Source: Bifidobacterium asteroides (GTDB lineage Bacteria; Actinomycetota; Actinomycetes; Actinomycetales; Bifidobacteriaceae). From it: a stretch of DNA of 64,000 bases. The notes below the pieces were generated by a model. It did no database searches and was not told where the DNA came from. It saw only the letters and a list, made by a program, of their open reading frames with translations. This document shows, one piece after another, positions 17,983 to 28,451 of the stretch. Position numbers and translations under genes: made by a program. Location of the stretch: contig NZ_CP048272.1 of assembly GCF_019469425.1 (NCBI RefSeq), forward strand, positions 1,612,001 to 1,676,000. The letters are read 5' to 3'. Position 1 is the first letter of the stretch. Each line of letters starts with the position of its first letter.

Positions 17983-19797
17983 CTACTGCAGGGCTGCAAT
18001 CCGATCCACGATCGTCTGAGCGGCATCATCAGCAGGAACAGCTTGCGCATCCGAGCCGTCGCGGTTGCGGATCTCAATAGTGCCGTTGGCGATGGTGTCG
18101 CGACCGGCAATAGCGACCAAGGGCACCCCAATCAGCTCTGCATCCTTGAACTTGACCCCCGGAGACACCTTGGGCCGGTCATCGTAGAGAACTTCAACGC
18201 CACGGTCCTCCAGGCCGGCAACCAGCTTCTCAGCAGCATCGAAGGCCTCCTGCTTCTTGCCGGTGGCCACCACATGAACCGCGGCAGGAGCCACAGCCTT
18301 GGGCCAGGCCAGACCTTTATCGTCGTGATGCATCTCGGCGATGCAGGCCAGCACGCGGGAGATGCCGATGCCGTAGCAGCCCATCCAGACCGGCACCGCT
18401 TTGCCGTTGCGGTCCAGGACCTTCAACCCCAGCGCGTCAGAGTATTTCAGTCCGAGCTGGAAGACCTGGCCTATCTCCACGCCACGCTCGAAGCTGAGCG
18501 GCCCTGATCCGTCAGGGCTCATGTCCCCGTGACGGACCTCGGCTGCCTCCACCACTCCGTCAGCTCGGAAGTCGCGCCCATAGACCGCATTGGCCAGATG
18601 CACGCCTTGGGCATCAGCCCCGGTCACCCAGGCTGAGCCAGGGGCCACATGGGCGTCGAGGAAGTAGCGGATATGGGCTGCGGACTCGGTGTCCGAACGC
18701 TGAGGGCCCAGAACACGGGGACCAATGTATCCCTTGACCAGCTCGTGGTGAGCAGCCAGGTCAGCCTCACTGGCTTCCTCGATCTCGGCCGGGGCGAACT
18801 GGGCCTCCAGCCGCTTCATATCCACCTGACGGTCGCCCGGCAGGCCAACGGCCACCAGCTCCCGCCAGCCATCGGGATGGTCATCATCCGCAGGGTGATT
18901 GACGGCCACAATCAGGTTCTTCAGAGTATCGGCAGCGGTCCAGTCACGGCCGTCCTCACGAGGATGCAGCTGGTTGAACCGCTCCACCAGAGTGTCGATA
19001 GTAGTCGAGTCGGGAGTTTCCAGCTCCTGCATAACCGGGGTCTCAGCGTAGTCGACGGAATCGGGACGCGGTGTGGTCAGCGCCTCCACGTTCCATGCCT
19101 TCCCCGAGGGCGCCAGAGCAAAGGTGTCCTCGCCTATGGGCAGCGGAGCCAGGAATTCCTCGGACTCGGATCCCCCCATGGGCCCGGAAACCGCGTGAAC
19201 GATCACGTAATTGACTCCCAGACGCTTGAAAATTCGCTCATAGGCGCCGCGCTCATCCTGGTAGGCCTTCTTCAGCCCCTCCTCGTCCACGGTGAAGGAA
19301 TAAGCGTCCTTCATGATGAACTCGCGACCCCTGATCAGCCCGGCGCGGGGACGGAACTCGTCGCGGTACTTGGTCTGGATCTGGTAGAGAACAACCGGTA
19401 GGTCCTTGTATGAGGAGTACATGTCCTTGACCAAAAGGGTGAACATTTCCTCGTGGGTGGGAGCCAGCAAATAATCAGCGCCGTGCCTGTCCTGGAGGCG
19501 GAAGAGATTCTCACCGTACTCCTCCCAGCGGTGGGTGGCCTCGTAGGGCTCGCGAGGCAGCAGGGCCGGGAAGTGGACTTCCTGGGCGCCAATGCCATTA
19601 ATCTCCTCCCGGACCACAGCCTGGACCTTGTCAAGGACCTTCAGACCCAAGGGCAGCCAGGTGAAAATGCCAGGGGCCACCTTGCGGACGTATCCGGCCC
19701 GCTGCAGGAGTTTGGCCGAGTCCACATCGGCATCAGCCGGATCCTCCCTGAGGGTCCGCAGAAAGAGGGTTGACATGCGCATGGCTTTGGTTCTCAT
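17983..19797 (-). CDS. proS: Prolyl-tRNA synthetase
   Basis: Charges tRNA-Pro. It has about 604 residues, of the bacterial class II type with an editing insertion. Motif 1 region [20 protein letters not shown], motif 2 [19 protein letters not shown], and motif 3 [12 protein letters not shown] are clear. An insertion domain occupies about residues 220-390, and the C-terminal anticodon domain follows. The start is uncertain: the ATG at 19797 sits only one base after GGGAGG, and ATGs at 19782 and 19776 (just before [11 protein letters not shown]) are alternatives. It is transcribed towards xth. Confidence 0.95.
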   Translation of the reverse strand: MRTKAMRMSTLFLRTLREDPADADVDSAKLLQRAGYVRKVAPGIFTWLPLGLKVLDKVQAVVREEINGIGAQEVHFPALLPREPYEATHRWEEYGENLFRLQDRHGADYLLAPTHEEMFTLLVKDMYSSYKDLPVVLYQIQTKYRDEFRPRAGLIRGREFIMKDAYSFTVDEEGLKKAYQDERGAYERIFKRLGVNYVIVHAVSGPMGGSESEEFLAPLPIGEDTFALAPSGKAWNVEALTTPRPDSVDYAETPVMQELETPDSTTIDTLVERFNQLHPREDGRDWTAADTLKNLIVAVNHPADDDHPDGWRELVAVGLPGDRQVDMKRLEAQFAPAEIEEASEADLAAHHELVKGYIGPRVLGPQRSDTESAAHIRYFLDAHVAPGSAWVTGADAQGVHLANAVYGRDFRADGVVEAAEVRHGDMSPDGSGPLSFERGVEIGQVFQLGLKYSDALGLKVLDRNGKAVPVWMGCYGIGISRVLACIAEMHHDDKGLAWPKAVAPAAVHVVATGKKQEAFDAAEKLVAGLEDRGVEVLYDDRPKVSPGVKFKDAELIGVPLVAIAGRDTIANGTIEIRNRDGSDAQAVPADDAAQTIVDRIAALQ

Positions 19798-20241
19798 ACC
19801 TCCCAAAGATATGCGCGCAAAGGGACAAGCAGCCATTGAGGATGGCCTATAATTATTCTCTTAAAGCGAGCCCAGAACCCTGCGGTTATGGGCGCTCTCA
19901 CAGAGACGCACGCTATCGTTGCATACGACTACCCAACGATGTTGAGAGAAAATCATCCCCAAAAAACAATGCTTGCCCAGACGCAATCGTAAAGATGAAG
20001 CCATGAAATACGCAGCATTGACCGATTGCGGATAGGACTCGTTGGAATCGGTATTATCAATCACGCCAATTACACATAGCCATGGTGGCCACAGCCCAGA
20101 GGACGATCGGGGCCGATCATGACACCCGCGGATCTGGGAAGGCGCGCAGCGAAAGCCGGATTTGACTCGTATAATAATTTATTTTAAACTCAATTATTAA
20201 GAGAATTCTCTCTTGGAGAATGGGCTCAATAGGAAGGAACA
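19798..20241. other. Intergenic region between divergent proS and the peptide gene
   Basis: About 440 bases without a convincing gene on either strand. Composition becomes AT-rich towards the right end, marking the left border of the cassette that follows. It must hold the proS promoter and the promoter of the secreted peptide gene (20162-20190). No repeats or attachment-site duplication were seen at this border. Confidence 0.6.
20162..20211 (+). promoter_or_regulatory. Promoter and palindrome upstream of the secreted peptide gene
   Basis: TTGACT (20162-20167), a 17-base spacer and TAAACT (20185-20190) form a near-consensus housekeeping promoter; TATAAT at 20170 overlaps it. Ten bases further lies a perfect 12-bp palindrome AGAGAATTCTCT (20200-20211), well placed as an operator over the transcription start. 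The regulator is unknown and none is encoded in the cassette. Confidence 0.5.
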
Positions 20242-20577
20242 ATGAAGTTCTTCAAAACAATGAGACAACTTCTCGCTGCTGTTGCTGCGCTTGGTATGTT
20301 TGCAGCAGTTCCAGCAGTAGTATATGCTGATGAGGCGGTGACGTTTTCGGGGATGAGGGTATCTGTCCCGTGCCGAGCTGCTCGACATAACAACCAAGCC
20401 AAAAATACTTGTAAGAACTCGCCTCGATATGCCAGGGCAAAGATTGCCTGTAGATTATGGCCCGATCAATACACCGGTTGGATCAAGAACGGCACCAGCT
20501 ATTCGGGTGGGTGTCCATTAGGTGTTAACGATGTTCCAAGCGGTAACCCTGTGAGTTTGGAGGTAGGAAACCCGTAA
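20242..20577 (+). CDS. Secreted cationic four-cysteine peptide, bacteriocin-like
   Basis: A 111-residue precursor with a classic Sec signal peptide: basic MKFFKTMRQ, hydrophobic 10-27 and a likely cut after VYA29. The mature part is about 82 residues with net charge near +5 and four cysteines at 44, 57, 70 and 91. The first three are evenly spaced by 13. This would allow two disulfides outside the cell. The ribosome site AGGAAGGA is strong and the promoter good. It is followed by a terminator and then an ABC transporter with two membrane proteins. Size, charge, export and neighbours suggest an antimicrobial peptide. It lacks recognisable lactococcin 972 or class II leader motifs, so the family is unknown to me and a host-interaction role is possible. 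Confidence 0.7.
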   Translation: MKFFKTMRQLLAAVAALGMFAAVPAVVYADEAVTFSGMRVSVPCRAARHNNQAKNTCKNSPRYARAKIACRLWPDQYTGWIKNGTSYSGGCPLGVNDVPSGNPVSLEVGNP

Positions 20578-20593
20578 GACTACTCGGTTGGTT

Positions 20594-20633
20594 AAGCGGT
20601 TCTTTGCAGAAGAAGGACCGCTTCTCTTTTTTT
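20594..20633 (+). terminator. Intrinsic terminator inside the peptide/ABC cassette
   Basis: AAGCGGTTCTT pairs with AAGGACCGCTT (11 bp, one G-U) across an 8-base loop, followed by CTCTTTTTTT. It lies 17 bases after the peptide stop and just before the ABC ATPase. No clear promoter follows it, so read-through probably gives low transporter and high peptide expression. Confidence 0.8.
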
Positions 20634-20649
20634 ACAGTTTGGTTCAATA

Positions 20650-21432
20650 GTGACTTATAAAGTGTGCGTTTCCCTGTCGCATGTTTGTTTCTCATACGGA
20701 CATAGACAGGTGCTATCCGATGTATCGTTGAGCTTCAACAATGGCGTATACGGCCTGCTGGGTCCGAACGGTGCCGGCAAGACGACCCTTCTGAATATTG
20801 TAACCACCTTATCGCGACCTTCGACGGGCGATGTGAAGATTGCCGGGGCGCATGTGCTGACCAGCTCTGGACGACGTCGGGCCAGGAGCCGGATTGGCTA
20901 TTTGCCGCAATCCTTCGAGCTGATGGATGCCTCCAGCCTCATGCGCAACGTGCGGTATGCCGCATGGGCGCGTGGTTTGTCCTGGAGTGCTTCCTGCGAT
21001 GCAGCAGTGTGGGCCATGGAGCAGGTGGGATTGTCCGGGGAATCCCACCGCCCAGTGCGCAGCCTGTCCGGCGGCATGCGTCAACGGGTGGGCATCGCTT
21101 GTGCGATTGTTGCCCGTCCCGACGTGCTCGTCTTGGATGAGCCGACCGTTGGCCTCGACCCGGTGCAGCGCATTGAGGTACGTAGATTCCTCGACGCCTA
21201 TGCGGACAGTCACACGGTGCTGGTAAGTACGCATTTGGTTGAGGATCTGGCCGCAATTGCCGACCGTGTGCTGGTGCTCAATCATGGGCATCTGCTCCTG
21301 GACGGACACATGGATGATCTCGCAGCCTTGGCCAGTCCTGAGGACTCAATGGCATCGCCTTGGGAGTCTGGTTATCGACAGCTTCTGACGGGGACTGGAC
21401 ACCTGCCATCCGACCAGGAAGGGGTCTCATGA
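20650..21432 (+). CDS. ABC transporter ATP-binding protein of the peptide cassette
   Basis: ATPase of 260 residues. Walker A GPNGAGKTTL starts at residue 38, the Q-loop is GYLPQSFELM near 84, the signature is LSGGMRQRVGIACA near 138, Walker B is VLVLDEPTVGLDP, and the H-loop is LVSTHLVEDL. This resembles CcmA/DrrA-type exporter ATPases, not importers. The start is a GTG without a clear ribosome site directly after the terminator T-run, suggesting low translation. The stop overlaps the next gene (ATGA), so the permease is coupled. In bacteriocin loci such exporters usually give self-protection. The exported peptide has its own Sec signal, which favours immunity over secretion here. Confidence 0.88.
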   Translation: MTYKVCVSLSHVCFSYGHRQVLSDVSLSFNNGVYGLLGPNGAGKTTLLNIVTTLSRPSTGDVKIAGAHVLTSSGRRRARSRIGYLPQSFELMDASSLMRNVRYAAWARGLSWSASCDAAVWAMEQVGLSGESHRPVRSLSGGMRQRVGIACAIVARPDVLVLDEPTVGLDPVQRIEVRRFLDAYADSHTVLVSTHLVEDLAAIADRVLVLNHGHLLLDGHMDDLAALASPEDSMASPWESGYRQLLTGTGHLPSDQEGVS

Positions 21433-22931
21433 TGGTCCGGCTACTCAATCCCCTATCGCCGATAAGCTCGCTGGTGTTCTTTCTGTCAATGATGGCATAT
21501 CCGGCTGCATTATCGGTGCGCAACTACGGCGTCGGCCGACCAGACGCGTCCCTGCGGGTGTTGCCAAACGCCGCCTTGCAGCTTGACCTGACCTGGATGC
21601 ATCTAGTGACGGATGTGATTGCCTGCATGTTTGGTGCGTGGAGTGCCTGGAAAGCATGCTCCCCGCGGTCCATGATTGCGCCGCCCTGGATCGGGGGGTC
21701 GGCCGTCCGCAGATACAGCGCACCTGTCCTCAAGGGCGCTGCATTGTGCTCCCTGGCCTATGTGGCGGGCTGTCTTCCCGCCATTGTCCAGACTCTGCAA
21801 TCCACGGGCGGATCAGTTCCCTTGGGGGCCTTGCTCATGGGCATGGCAGTGCCGGCGGCAATGTTCGCCCTCGGTTATGCGCTCGGCGCCATCATGGGCA
21901 GCCGCTGGTCCATGGTGCCGGCCACACTCTTGCCTGCGATCCTGTGTTGGGGCAGCGTGGTACTGCTCATACCGCGCGTACCCAAGGGGGACGTGTTTCC
22001 CCGAATGTGGGGGTCGGCTCTATCCGTGGTGATGCCGGTGATGGACACGGGCATCGGTGCTGAGCCGGGGCTCAGGATTAATCCGTCAGCTGTGGCAATG
22101 CGCTGGATTTTAGTCGCGGTAGTGCTGGCCGCATCCACTGGGGCATGCATACTGACGGCACACCGGTGGCGGCGCAGCCTGTCATGGATAGTCGCCCCAT
22201 TGGTGGTGCTTCTGCTTGTTCCGACTGCTGCCGGGGGCCTGGTCGCCATGTCCAGCCTGGCAGAATGGCGCCGATCCGTTCCGTTCACCCCTGTGTGCAA
22301 AAGCATAGACGGTGTGCCGCTGTCAGTGTGCGCCCACCCGGATGATGATGCCCAGCTGAGACGCTACATGCGGTATATGCAGTCGGTCGCCTCATGGTTC
22401 CCCAAGGACAGCGTGGAGGGCAGATCGGGTCTTGTGCTTTTGCTGGGCAACGCCTTTACGCCCACAACCCACGGCCAGGCATGGAATCTTACCGGCCAAG
22501 GCCTGGCCGAACTGCGACAGTTGGGCGGCAAGAAGATACAGGTGATGACCGACACAGTCACCGAACGCACTGGACGATACAGCGACCTAGCTGATGTCAC
22601 GAAGGCCATCGTGAAGGAATTCATTCATGCCGACTGCGCGGCTACGGCACTTAAAAACGTGTATAAACAACGGACGTTGGATGGCGGTGCCAGCGTGTCC
22701 GCCTTCGTGCTGGAGCAGCTGCCCCAGCGCATGAGAGAGACCGCCTACGAGTCCCTGGGCGGGGGAAGCGCAATCTCTGGGTTGGGAAGCGCCCGAGGCC
22801 CTGCCGCCGATCTGCTCAACGACGCTACGAATGAAGACTTCCATGCCTATGTGCGTCGTAACCTCTCTGACATCGAACGCTGCACCGTCACGCCGTCCGA
22901 TGTCATCGATGGTCTGGGGAAGAACCACTGA
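21429..22931 (+). CDS. Multi-pass membrane protein of the peptide cassette with large extracytoplasmic domain
   Basis: 500 residues from the ATGATG overlapping the ATPase stop. About six N-terminal helices (near 10-30, 60-78, 105-125, 135-155, 165-180 and 220-240) and a helix near 248-270 precede a hydrophilic C-terminal domain of about 220 residues. That domain carries a cysteine pair in FTPVCKSIDGVPLSVCAHPD and a further Cys in FIHADCAATAL. It probably forms the transmembrane partner of the ATPase. No defined family is recognised by eye. The extracytoplasmic domain could sense or bind the cysteine-rich peptide. Confidence 0.75.
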   Translation: MMVRLLNPLSPISSLVFFLSMMAYPAALSVRNYGVGRPDASLRVLPNAALQLDLTWMHLVTDVIACMFGAWSAWKACSPRSMIAPPWIGGSAVRRYSAPVLKGAALCSLAYVAGCLPAIVQTLQSTGGSVPLGALLMGMAVPAAMFALGYALGAIMGSRWSMVPATLLPAILCWGSVVLLIPRVPKGDVFPRMWGSALSVVMPVMDTGIGAEPGLRINPSAVAMRWILVAVVLAASTGACILTAHRWRRSLSWIVAPLVVLLLVPTAAGGLVAMSSLAEWRRSVPFTPVCKSIDGVPLSVCAHPDDDAQLRRYMRYMQSVASWFPKDSVEGRSGLVLLLGNAFTPTTHGQAWNLTGQGLAELRQLGGKKIQVMTDTVTERTGRYSDLADVTKAIVKEFIHADCAATALKNVYKQRTLDGGASVSAFVLEQLPQRMRETAYESLGGGSAISGLGSARGPAADLLNDATNEDFHAYVRRNLSDIERCTVTPSDVIDGLGKNH

Positions 22932-23710
22932 TGGGTGGCCGGCATCGACATGGTTCCATGAAAGGCGGAATCTCGGTCGGATGGTTGGCTGGGCGCCGCC
23001 CATGGGCGGCCTTGGCATTCGTCGTGCTGGCTGCGGCCGTGCCCTTCCTGCTTGCTTCTGCCTCCACGTCAGCTACCGGCGGGAAGATCTATGCCCGGCC
23101 AGCCTATTACGGATACGTCTGCGTTCCCGATCCACATGCAGCGGTATTCAACGGCGCCGTGCACACCCAATGCCCACAAGGCAAAAGCGCCGTACCCAGT
23201 ATCGTACCCATGGCCGAGCTGGCCTACGCGGCGTTCAGCGCATGCGCCTTGGTCATGCTTGCCCCGCTTATGCCCACATGGGAGCGCCTGAACCTGGCGC
23301 GCGTCCGTTGGCGAGCCCTGGCCGCCGGGACAGGCGTGCTGATGCTGCCGTTTCTTCTCAACCTCCTCCTTACCATACCCAGTTCCCGCGGCGACTCGGC
23401 CAGTGCACAGTCGCTGCTCAGGCTGGCTGTCTGCAACGGCCTAGTCGACGCATCTTCGGTCATGCTCGGCATCGCATTACTGGGTTGTTTCTACGGGCTT
23501 GGACTGGGCGCAGGGCTGGCAGTGATTAATATCGCCAGCCAAGGTATGCAAGTAGGCATGGGAATGTCGCTCCGTCTATACCCCGAGGACGTTAGACCAC
23601 CCGTTCCTGGACAGGGTACTTGGCCGGCGATTGCCACGGTCTTGACGGTCTTCGCCGTCATACTCTGGACGGTCACCGGAGGCCGGGGAATGATTATGGA
23701 CAAGAAATAA
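22931..23710 (+). CDS. Second membrane protein of the peptide cassette
   Basis: 259 residues starting at an ATG that overlaps the previous stop codon (TGATG). After a basic start come a helix (about 28-48), an extracytoplasmic loop of about 45 residues with two cysteines (YGYVCVPDP and HTQCPQG), and four more helices near 95-112, 132-150, 175-200 and 232-250. The tight overlap suggests a fixed ratio with its partner, so the two may form one transporter. It is not recognised as a known family. It ends the cassette. Confidence 0.72.
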   Translation: MGGRHRHGSMKGGISVGWLAGRRPWAALAFVVLAAAVPFLLASASTSATGGKIYARPAYYGYVCVPDPHAAVFNGAVHTQCPQGKSAVPSIVPMAELAYAAFSACALVMLAPLMPTWERLNLARVRWRALAAGTGVLMLPFLLNLLLTIPSSRGDSASAQSLLRLAVCNGLVDASSVMLGIALLGCFYGLGLGAGLAVINIASQGMQVGMGMSLRLYPEDVRPPVPGQGTWPAIATVLTVFAVILWTVTGGRGMIMDKK

Positions 23711-23978
23711 AGAGTCGGCACGACTCCTTGTGAGAGGTGTGAGATCCTGAGGGCCTTAACAGCGCAGGAGCTTGTCCGGATCCACCCAGCAGTCAACCGG
23801 ACCTGCGTATATGACCCGCATAACCGAAACAAAAGCCAGACAGCGCATACAGGAAAGGTCGGTAAATCCGCAGCCTGACATCTGGCATCTATCTAGCTAT
23901 CCCTCCTCCATAAGGACAGCCAAGATATGATAGTTGTACGAACAGGTTTTCTGATTTGCTAGGATAAGGCGGGCACCT

Positions 23979-24461
23979 ATGTCTTCAGAGCCGGGTGTGA
24001 CCATCCAGACCTTTACCAACCTCGACGCAGAGCACTTGACGCTCCTCCTGGAGGCCGATCCCTCAGAACGGATAATTCGTGACGTTTTCACCCATTCCCG
24101 CGCCTATGAAATCCGTACGGGACAAGCTCTGACCGGTGTCATGCTGCTTGTCAGACCAAAAACGGATACCGTGGAAATTGCCGATATCAGTGTGGACCGC
24201 GCTTATCGCAGACAGGGGCTTGGAAGTAGATTAATAGACCGAGCCAAGATGGAGACTGTCAGGCTGGGCCTGAGAAGACTGGAAGTCGGCACCGGATCCA
24301 CCAGTTTTGGGGCCCTTTGCTTCTACCAGACATGCGGGTTTCGCATGGACCGCATCGAACGGAATTATTTTGTAAATCGCTACGCGCATCCCATTGTCGA
24401 GAACGGAATCACCCTTAGAGACATGGTTCGCCTGTCATGGCGTCTCGAACTACCCAAATAA
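23979..24461 (+). CDS. GNAT-family N-acetyltransferase (RimI-like)
   Basis: Acetyltransferase of 160 residues that uses acetyl-CoA. The start has AAGGCGGG six bases upstream. The coenzyme A loop is clear in ISVDRAYRRQGLGSRLID (R/Q-x-x-G-x-G/A near residue 77), followed by LEVGTGSTSFGALCFYQTCGF, the usual beta-5/alpha-4 region ending in YxxxGF-like residues. It is not next to the tsaB or tsaD genes that accompany rimI, so the target (protein or small molecule) is open. It is convergent with the helicase gene. Confidence 0.82.
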   Translation: MSSEPGVTIQTFTNLDAEHLTLLLEADPSERIIRDVFTHSRAYEIRTGQALTGVMLLVRPKTDTVEIADISVDRAYRRQGLGSRLIDRAKMETVRLGLRRLEVGTGSTSFGALCFYQTCGFRMDRIERNYFVNRYAHPIVENGITLRDMVRLSWRLELPK

Positions 24462-24494
24462 CCATACCGGGCCAAGACCAATAAGGACGACCCT

Positions 24495-25901
24495 TCAGAA
24501 AAGCTGGTCCTGGCTGAATTCGTCTTCTGGTTCCTGGCCGACGGCCCGCTTGGTGAAAGACTCAGAACCCTCATCCTTCAGACGGGCACAAGCCGCCTTG
24601 GACTCGGCCCTCAAACCAGTATCCAGAACGACGGCATCGGAAGAGACCAGGAAGGCGTGCTCATTGATGCCCGTCAGGTAGAGCCCATCCAGACTTTCCA
24701 CACGGGAGAGAGCCACGTAGCCCATCCCTGGCGCGAAGGTCCGTCTCAGGTCCATGACTGCCCTGTCCAAGGTCATCCCCTGGGACTTGTGGATAGTGAT
24801 CCCCCATGCGCAGCGAAGGGGAACCTGATTGACGGCGGCCAAGACCGTGTCCCCATCCATAGTCTCCCAGGCGGCCGGCTTCATAGTGACCAGATTGCCA
24901 TTCTGGAAGGAGACAATCGGCCATCCCCCCTTGGCCGAGCTGGTGAATCCGCTGACTGTGCCTATGGAGCCGTTGACATATTGATGATCCTGGTCGTTGC
25001 GCAGAGCCATGACCGCCGCTCCGGTCTTCAGGGCCAGATCCTCGGGGGCCAGCATGTTCTTCTTCAGCCGCTCAACCAGCCTTGTCTCGCCCCGGGATGT
25101 GGCCTGGTAATGGTGGGCCTCTTCGTCGATGGAGGCCAGGCGCTGGTCATTCAGCGTGTCGGCCTGCTTGTTGACCGGGAAGAGGTGGACTGCGACCTGT
25201 CCAGGAGCAGGCACTGCGCCGACTCGGGCAGCCAGGACCTCATGGTCCTCCTGGGTGACGCCGCCCTCCCTGATATCAGTCAGGACGGTCAACAGCTGAC
25301 CATCGTCCTGGCGATGCTGCTCAGTCAGATAACAGATGACGGGGTCCAGTTCCCGCCAGACCAGTGATTCGGTAACGAACCCGTCCGGATCCTTGCCAAC
25401 CTGAGCATAGCGTTCCCGGGCAGCCTGGAATTCAGGGCTGGGCAGTATCCCTGCAGCTCGATTGGACCGGGTCACCGGCGGCAGCTGGAAGAAATCCCCG
25501 GAAAGGACCACTTGGATCCCTCCGAAAGGCTCGGGGCTGTGGCGAACAGCCCGGCAGGCCTGGTCCACCATGTCGAAGAGCCAGGCGTGCATCATGGAGA
25601 CCTCGTCGATGACCAGGATGTCGGTGCCTTCAATCTGCCTGCGACGACGGGTCTTGATCCGCTTCAAGAGCGATTCCGTCATACAGGTGGCGATTCCCAC
25701 ACCGCTCCAGGAGTGGATAGTCTGGCCGTTGATGTGCGTAGCGGCAATTCCGGTCGAGGCTGTCACCGCCACAACCGCTCCGGCCTGCCGGGCCTGGTGG
25801 ACGAACTCGTTGAGCACAAAAGTCTTGCCTGACCCTGGGGCACCTGTGATGAAGGCATTGGCCCCCGCACTCAATATGGTCAAGGCTTCGGATTGCTGCA
25901 T
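24495..25901 (-). CDS. PIF1-like superfamily 1B DNA helicase
   Basis: ATP-dependent helicase of 468 residues from the ATG at 25901. A longer frame exists but its extra 84 residues are antisense to orn. Walker A GAPGSGKTF at 20-28 is followed by the PIF1 signature TIHSWSGVGIATC, Walker B VIDEVSMMHAWLFDMVD, LSGDFFQLPPV, and motif VI VALSRVESLDGLYLTG with ITIHKSQGMTLDRAV before it. These define the PIF1/RecD2 branch. It probably resolves DNA structures or aids recombination. The ribosome site is weak (GGAGG one base before the ATG). Confidence 0.9.
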   Translation of the reverse strand: MQQSEALTILSAGANAFITGAPGSGKTFVLNEFVHQARQAGAVVAVTASTGIAATHINGQTIHSWSGVGIATCMTESLLKRIKTRRRRQIEGTDILVIDEVSMMHAWLFDMVDQACRAVRHSPEPFGGIQVVLSGDFFQLPPVTRSNRAAGILPSPEFQAARERYAQVGKDPDGFVTESLVWRELDPVICYLTEQHRQDDGQLLTVLTDIREGGVTQEDHEVLAARVGAVPAPGQVAVHLFPVNKQADTLNDQRLASIDEEAHHYQATSRGETRLVERLKKNMLAPEDLALKTGAAVMALRNDQDHQYVNGSIGTVSGFTSSAKGGWPIVSFQNGNLVTMKPAAWETMDGDTVLAAVNQVPLRCAWGITIHKSQGMTLDRAVMDLRRTFAPGMGYVALSRVESLDGLYLTGINEHAFLVSSDAVVLDTGLRAESKAACARLKDEGSESFTKRAVGQEPEDEFSQDQLF

Positions 25902-25941
25902 GCCTCCATGGTGCCACGTCAGAGGTACATGGCCACGCCTG

Positions 25942-26643
25942 TCAGTAGTCGGTCTTCTCAGGCTTATTGGCATCCTCGACAGGATTGCCGGACTCTTCGT
26001 AATGGCGCAGAAGACTGGTCTGCTCGATCTGTTCCGCTCCGGCCTTGGACTGGGCCTGATCAGGTCCGGGGGCAGGAACAAAGAACATGGAGCGGTAGTA
26101 GCGCAGTTCGTCCATGGACTCGATGATGTCGGCCAGGGCCCTGTGACCGCCATGCTTGGCCGGCTTGTTCTTGTAGACGTCCGGGTACCAGCGGCGCGAC
26201 AGCTCCTTGAGGGTGCTCACGTCAATGACCCGGTAGTGCAGAAGATTCATCAAGTCGGGCATGTACCTGTCAAGGAACTTCTTATCAGAACCCACCGAGT
26301 TGCCTGCCAGATGAGCCTTGCCGTTCTTGGGCAAGAAGGGCTTGACGTACTCGATCACCTGACGCTGGGCATCCTCCAGGTCAAGGCCGGTCTTCATCTC
26401 CTCGATCAGGCCGGAGGAGGTATGCATCTTCCTGACGAAATCCCCCATATGGTCCAGGGCCGCCTGGGAGGGCTTGATGACCAGATCGATGCCCTTGTCC
26501 AGGACCTTCATGTTGAAGTCGGTGGGAACCACGGAGACCTCGCACAGCTCGTCATGGAAGATATCCAGACCGGTCATCTCGCAGTCTATCCAGATCATGC
26601 GGGATTCCTCCGCAGTGAAGGTCAGTTCATTCTTATCGCTCAT
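25942..26643 (-). CDS. orn: Oligoribonuclease
   Basis: DEDDh 3'-5' exonuclease that degrades 2-5 nucleotide RNA, completing mRNA turnover. Exo motifs are intact: [10 protein letters not shown] (Exo I), [11 protein letters not shown] (Exo II), and [11 protein letters not shown] (Exo III, with His and Asp). The core ends near residue 200; the last roughly 35 residues are a hydrophilic tail not found in short homologues. It lies just downstream of guaB and upstream of the helicase, all on the same strand. Confidence 0.95.
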   Translation of the reverse strand: MSDKNELTFTAEESRMIWIDCEMTGLDIFHDELCEVSVVPTDFNMKVLDKGIDLVIKPSQAALDHMGDFVRKMHTSSGLIEEMKTGLDLEDAQRQVIEYVKPFLPKNGKAHLAGNSVGSDKKFLDRYMPDLMNLLHYRVIDVSTLKELSRRWYPDVYKNKPAKHGGHRALADIIESMDELRYYRSMFFVPAPGPDQAQSKAGAEQIEQTSLLRHYEESGNPVEDANKPEKTDY

Positions 26644-26786
26644 CTGTATGCCTTTCAGATCCGGGTTGCTGCCCGGGTCGATCCTTCCGCCGCCTTGTGC
26701 GGAACGTTACAAAATACCGCCAGCACGTGACCGGCGGAGTGTTCGCCAGCACAACCGACCGGACCATGACTGACTTGAGATAAGCA

Positions 26787-26820
26787 ATCGGCGCAGGTCA
26801 TGATGAGACCCTGCGCCGAT
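26787..26820 (-). terminator. Terminator downstream of guaB
   Basis: ATCGGCGCAGG and CCTGCGCCGAT form a perfect 11-bp stem with a 12-base loop, 18 bases after the guaB stop. Only a short U-poor tail (TGCTTATCTC) follows on the minus strand. Confidence 0.7.
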
Positions 26821-26837
26821 CACCTGCCTATGTAGAC

Positions 26838-28394
<1,557 letters not shown>

Positions 28395-28451
28395 CTACAA
28401 GTGCTTCTTGACCGCTAACGGTACCGTGTTCGTACTATTTCATCCAGTGAA

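Noticed and set aside
25902-26153. N-terminal 84-residue extension of the PIF1-like helicase
   Set aside because: It is antisense-frame translation through orn and has no family similarity; the helicase core starts just after ATG 25901.
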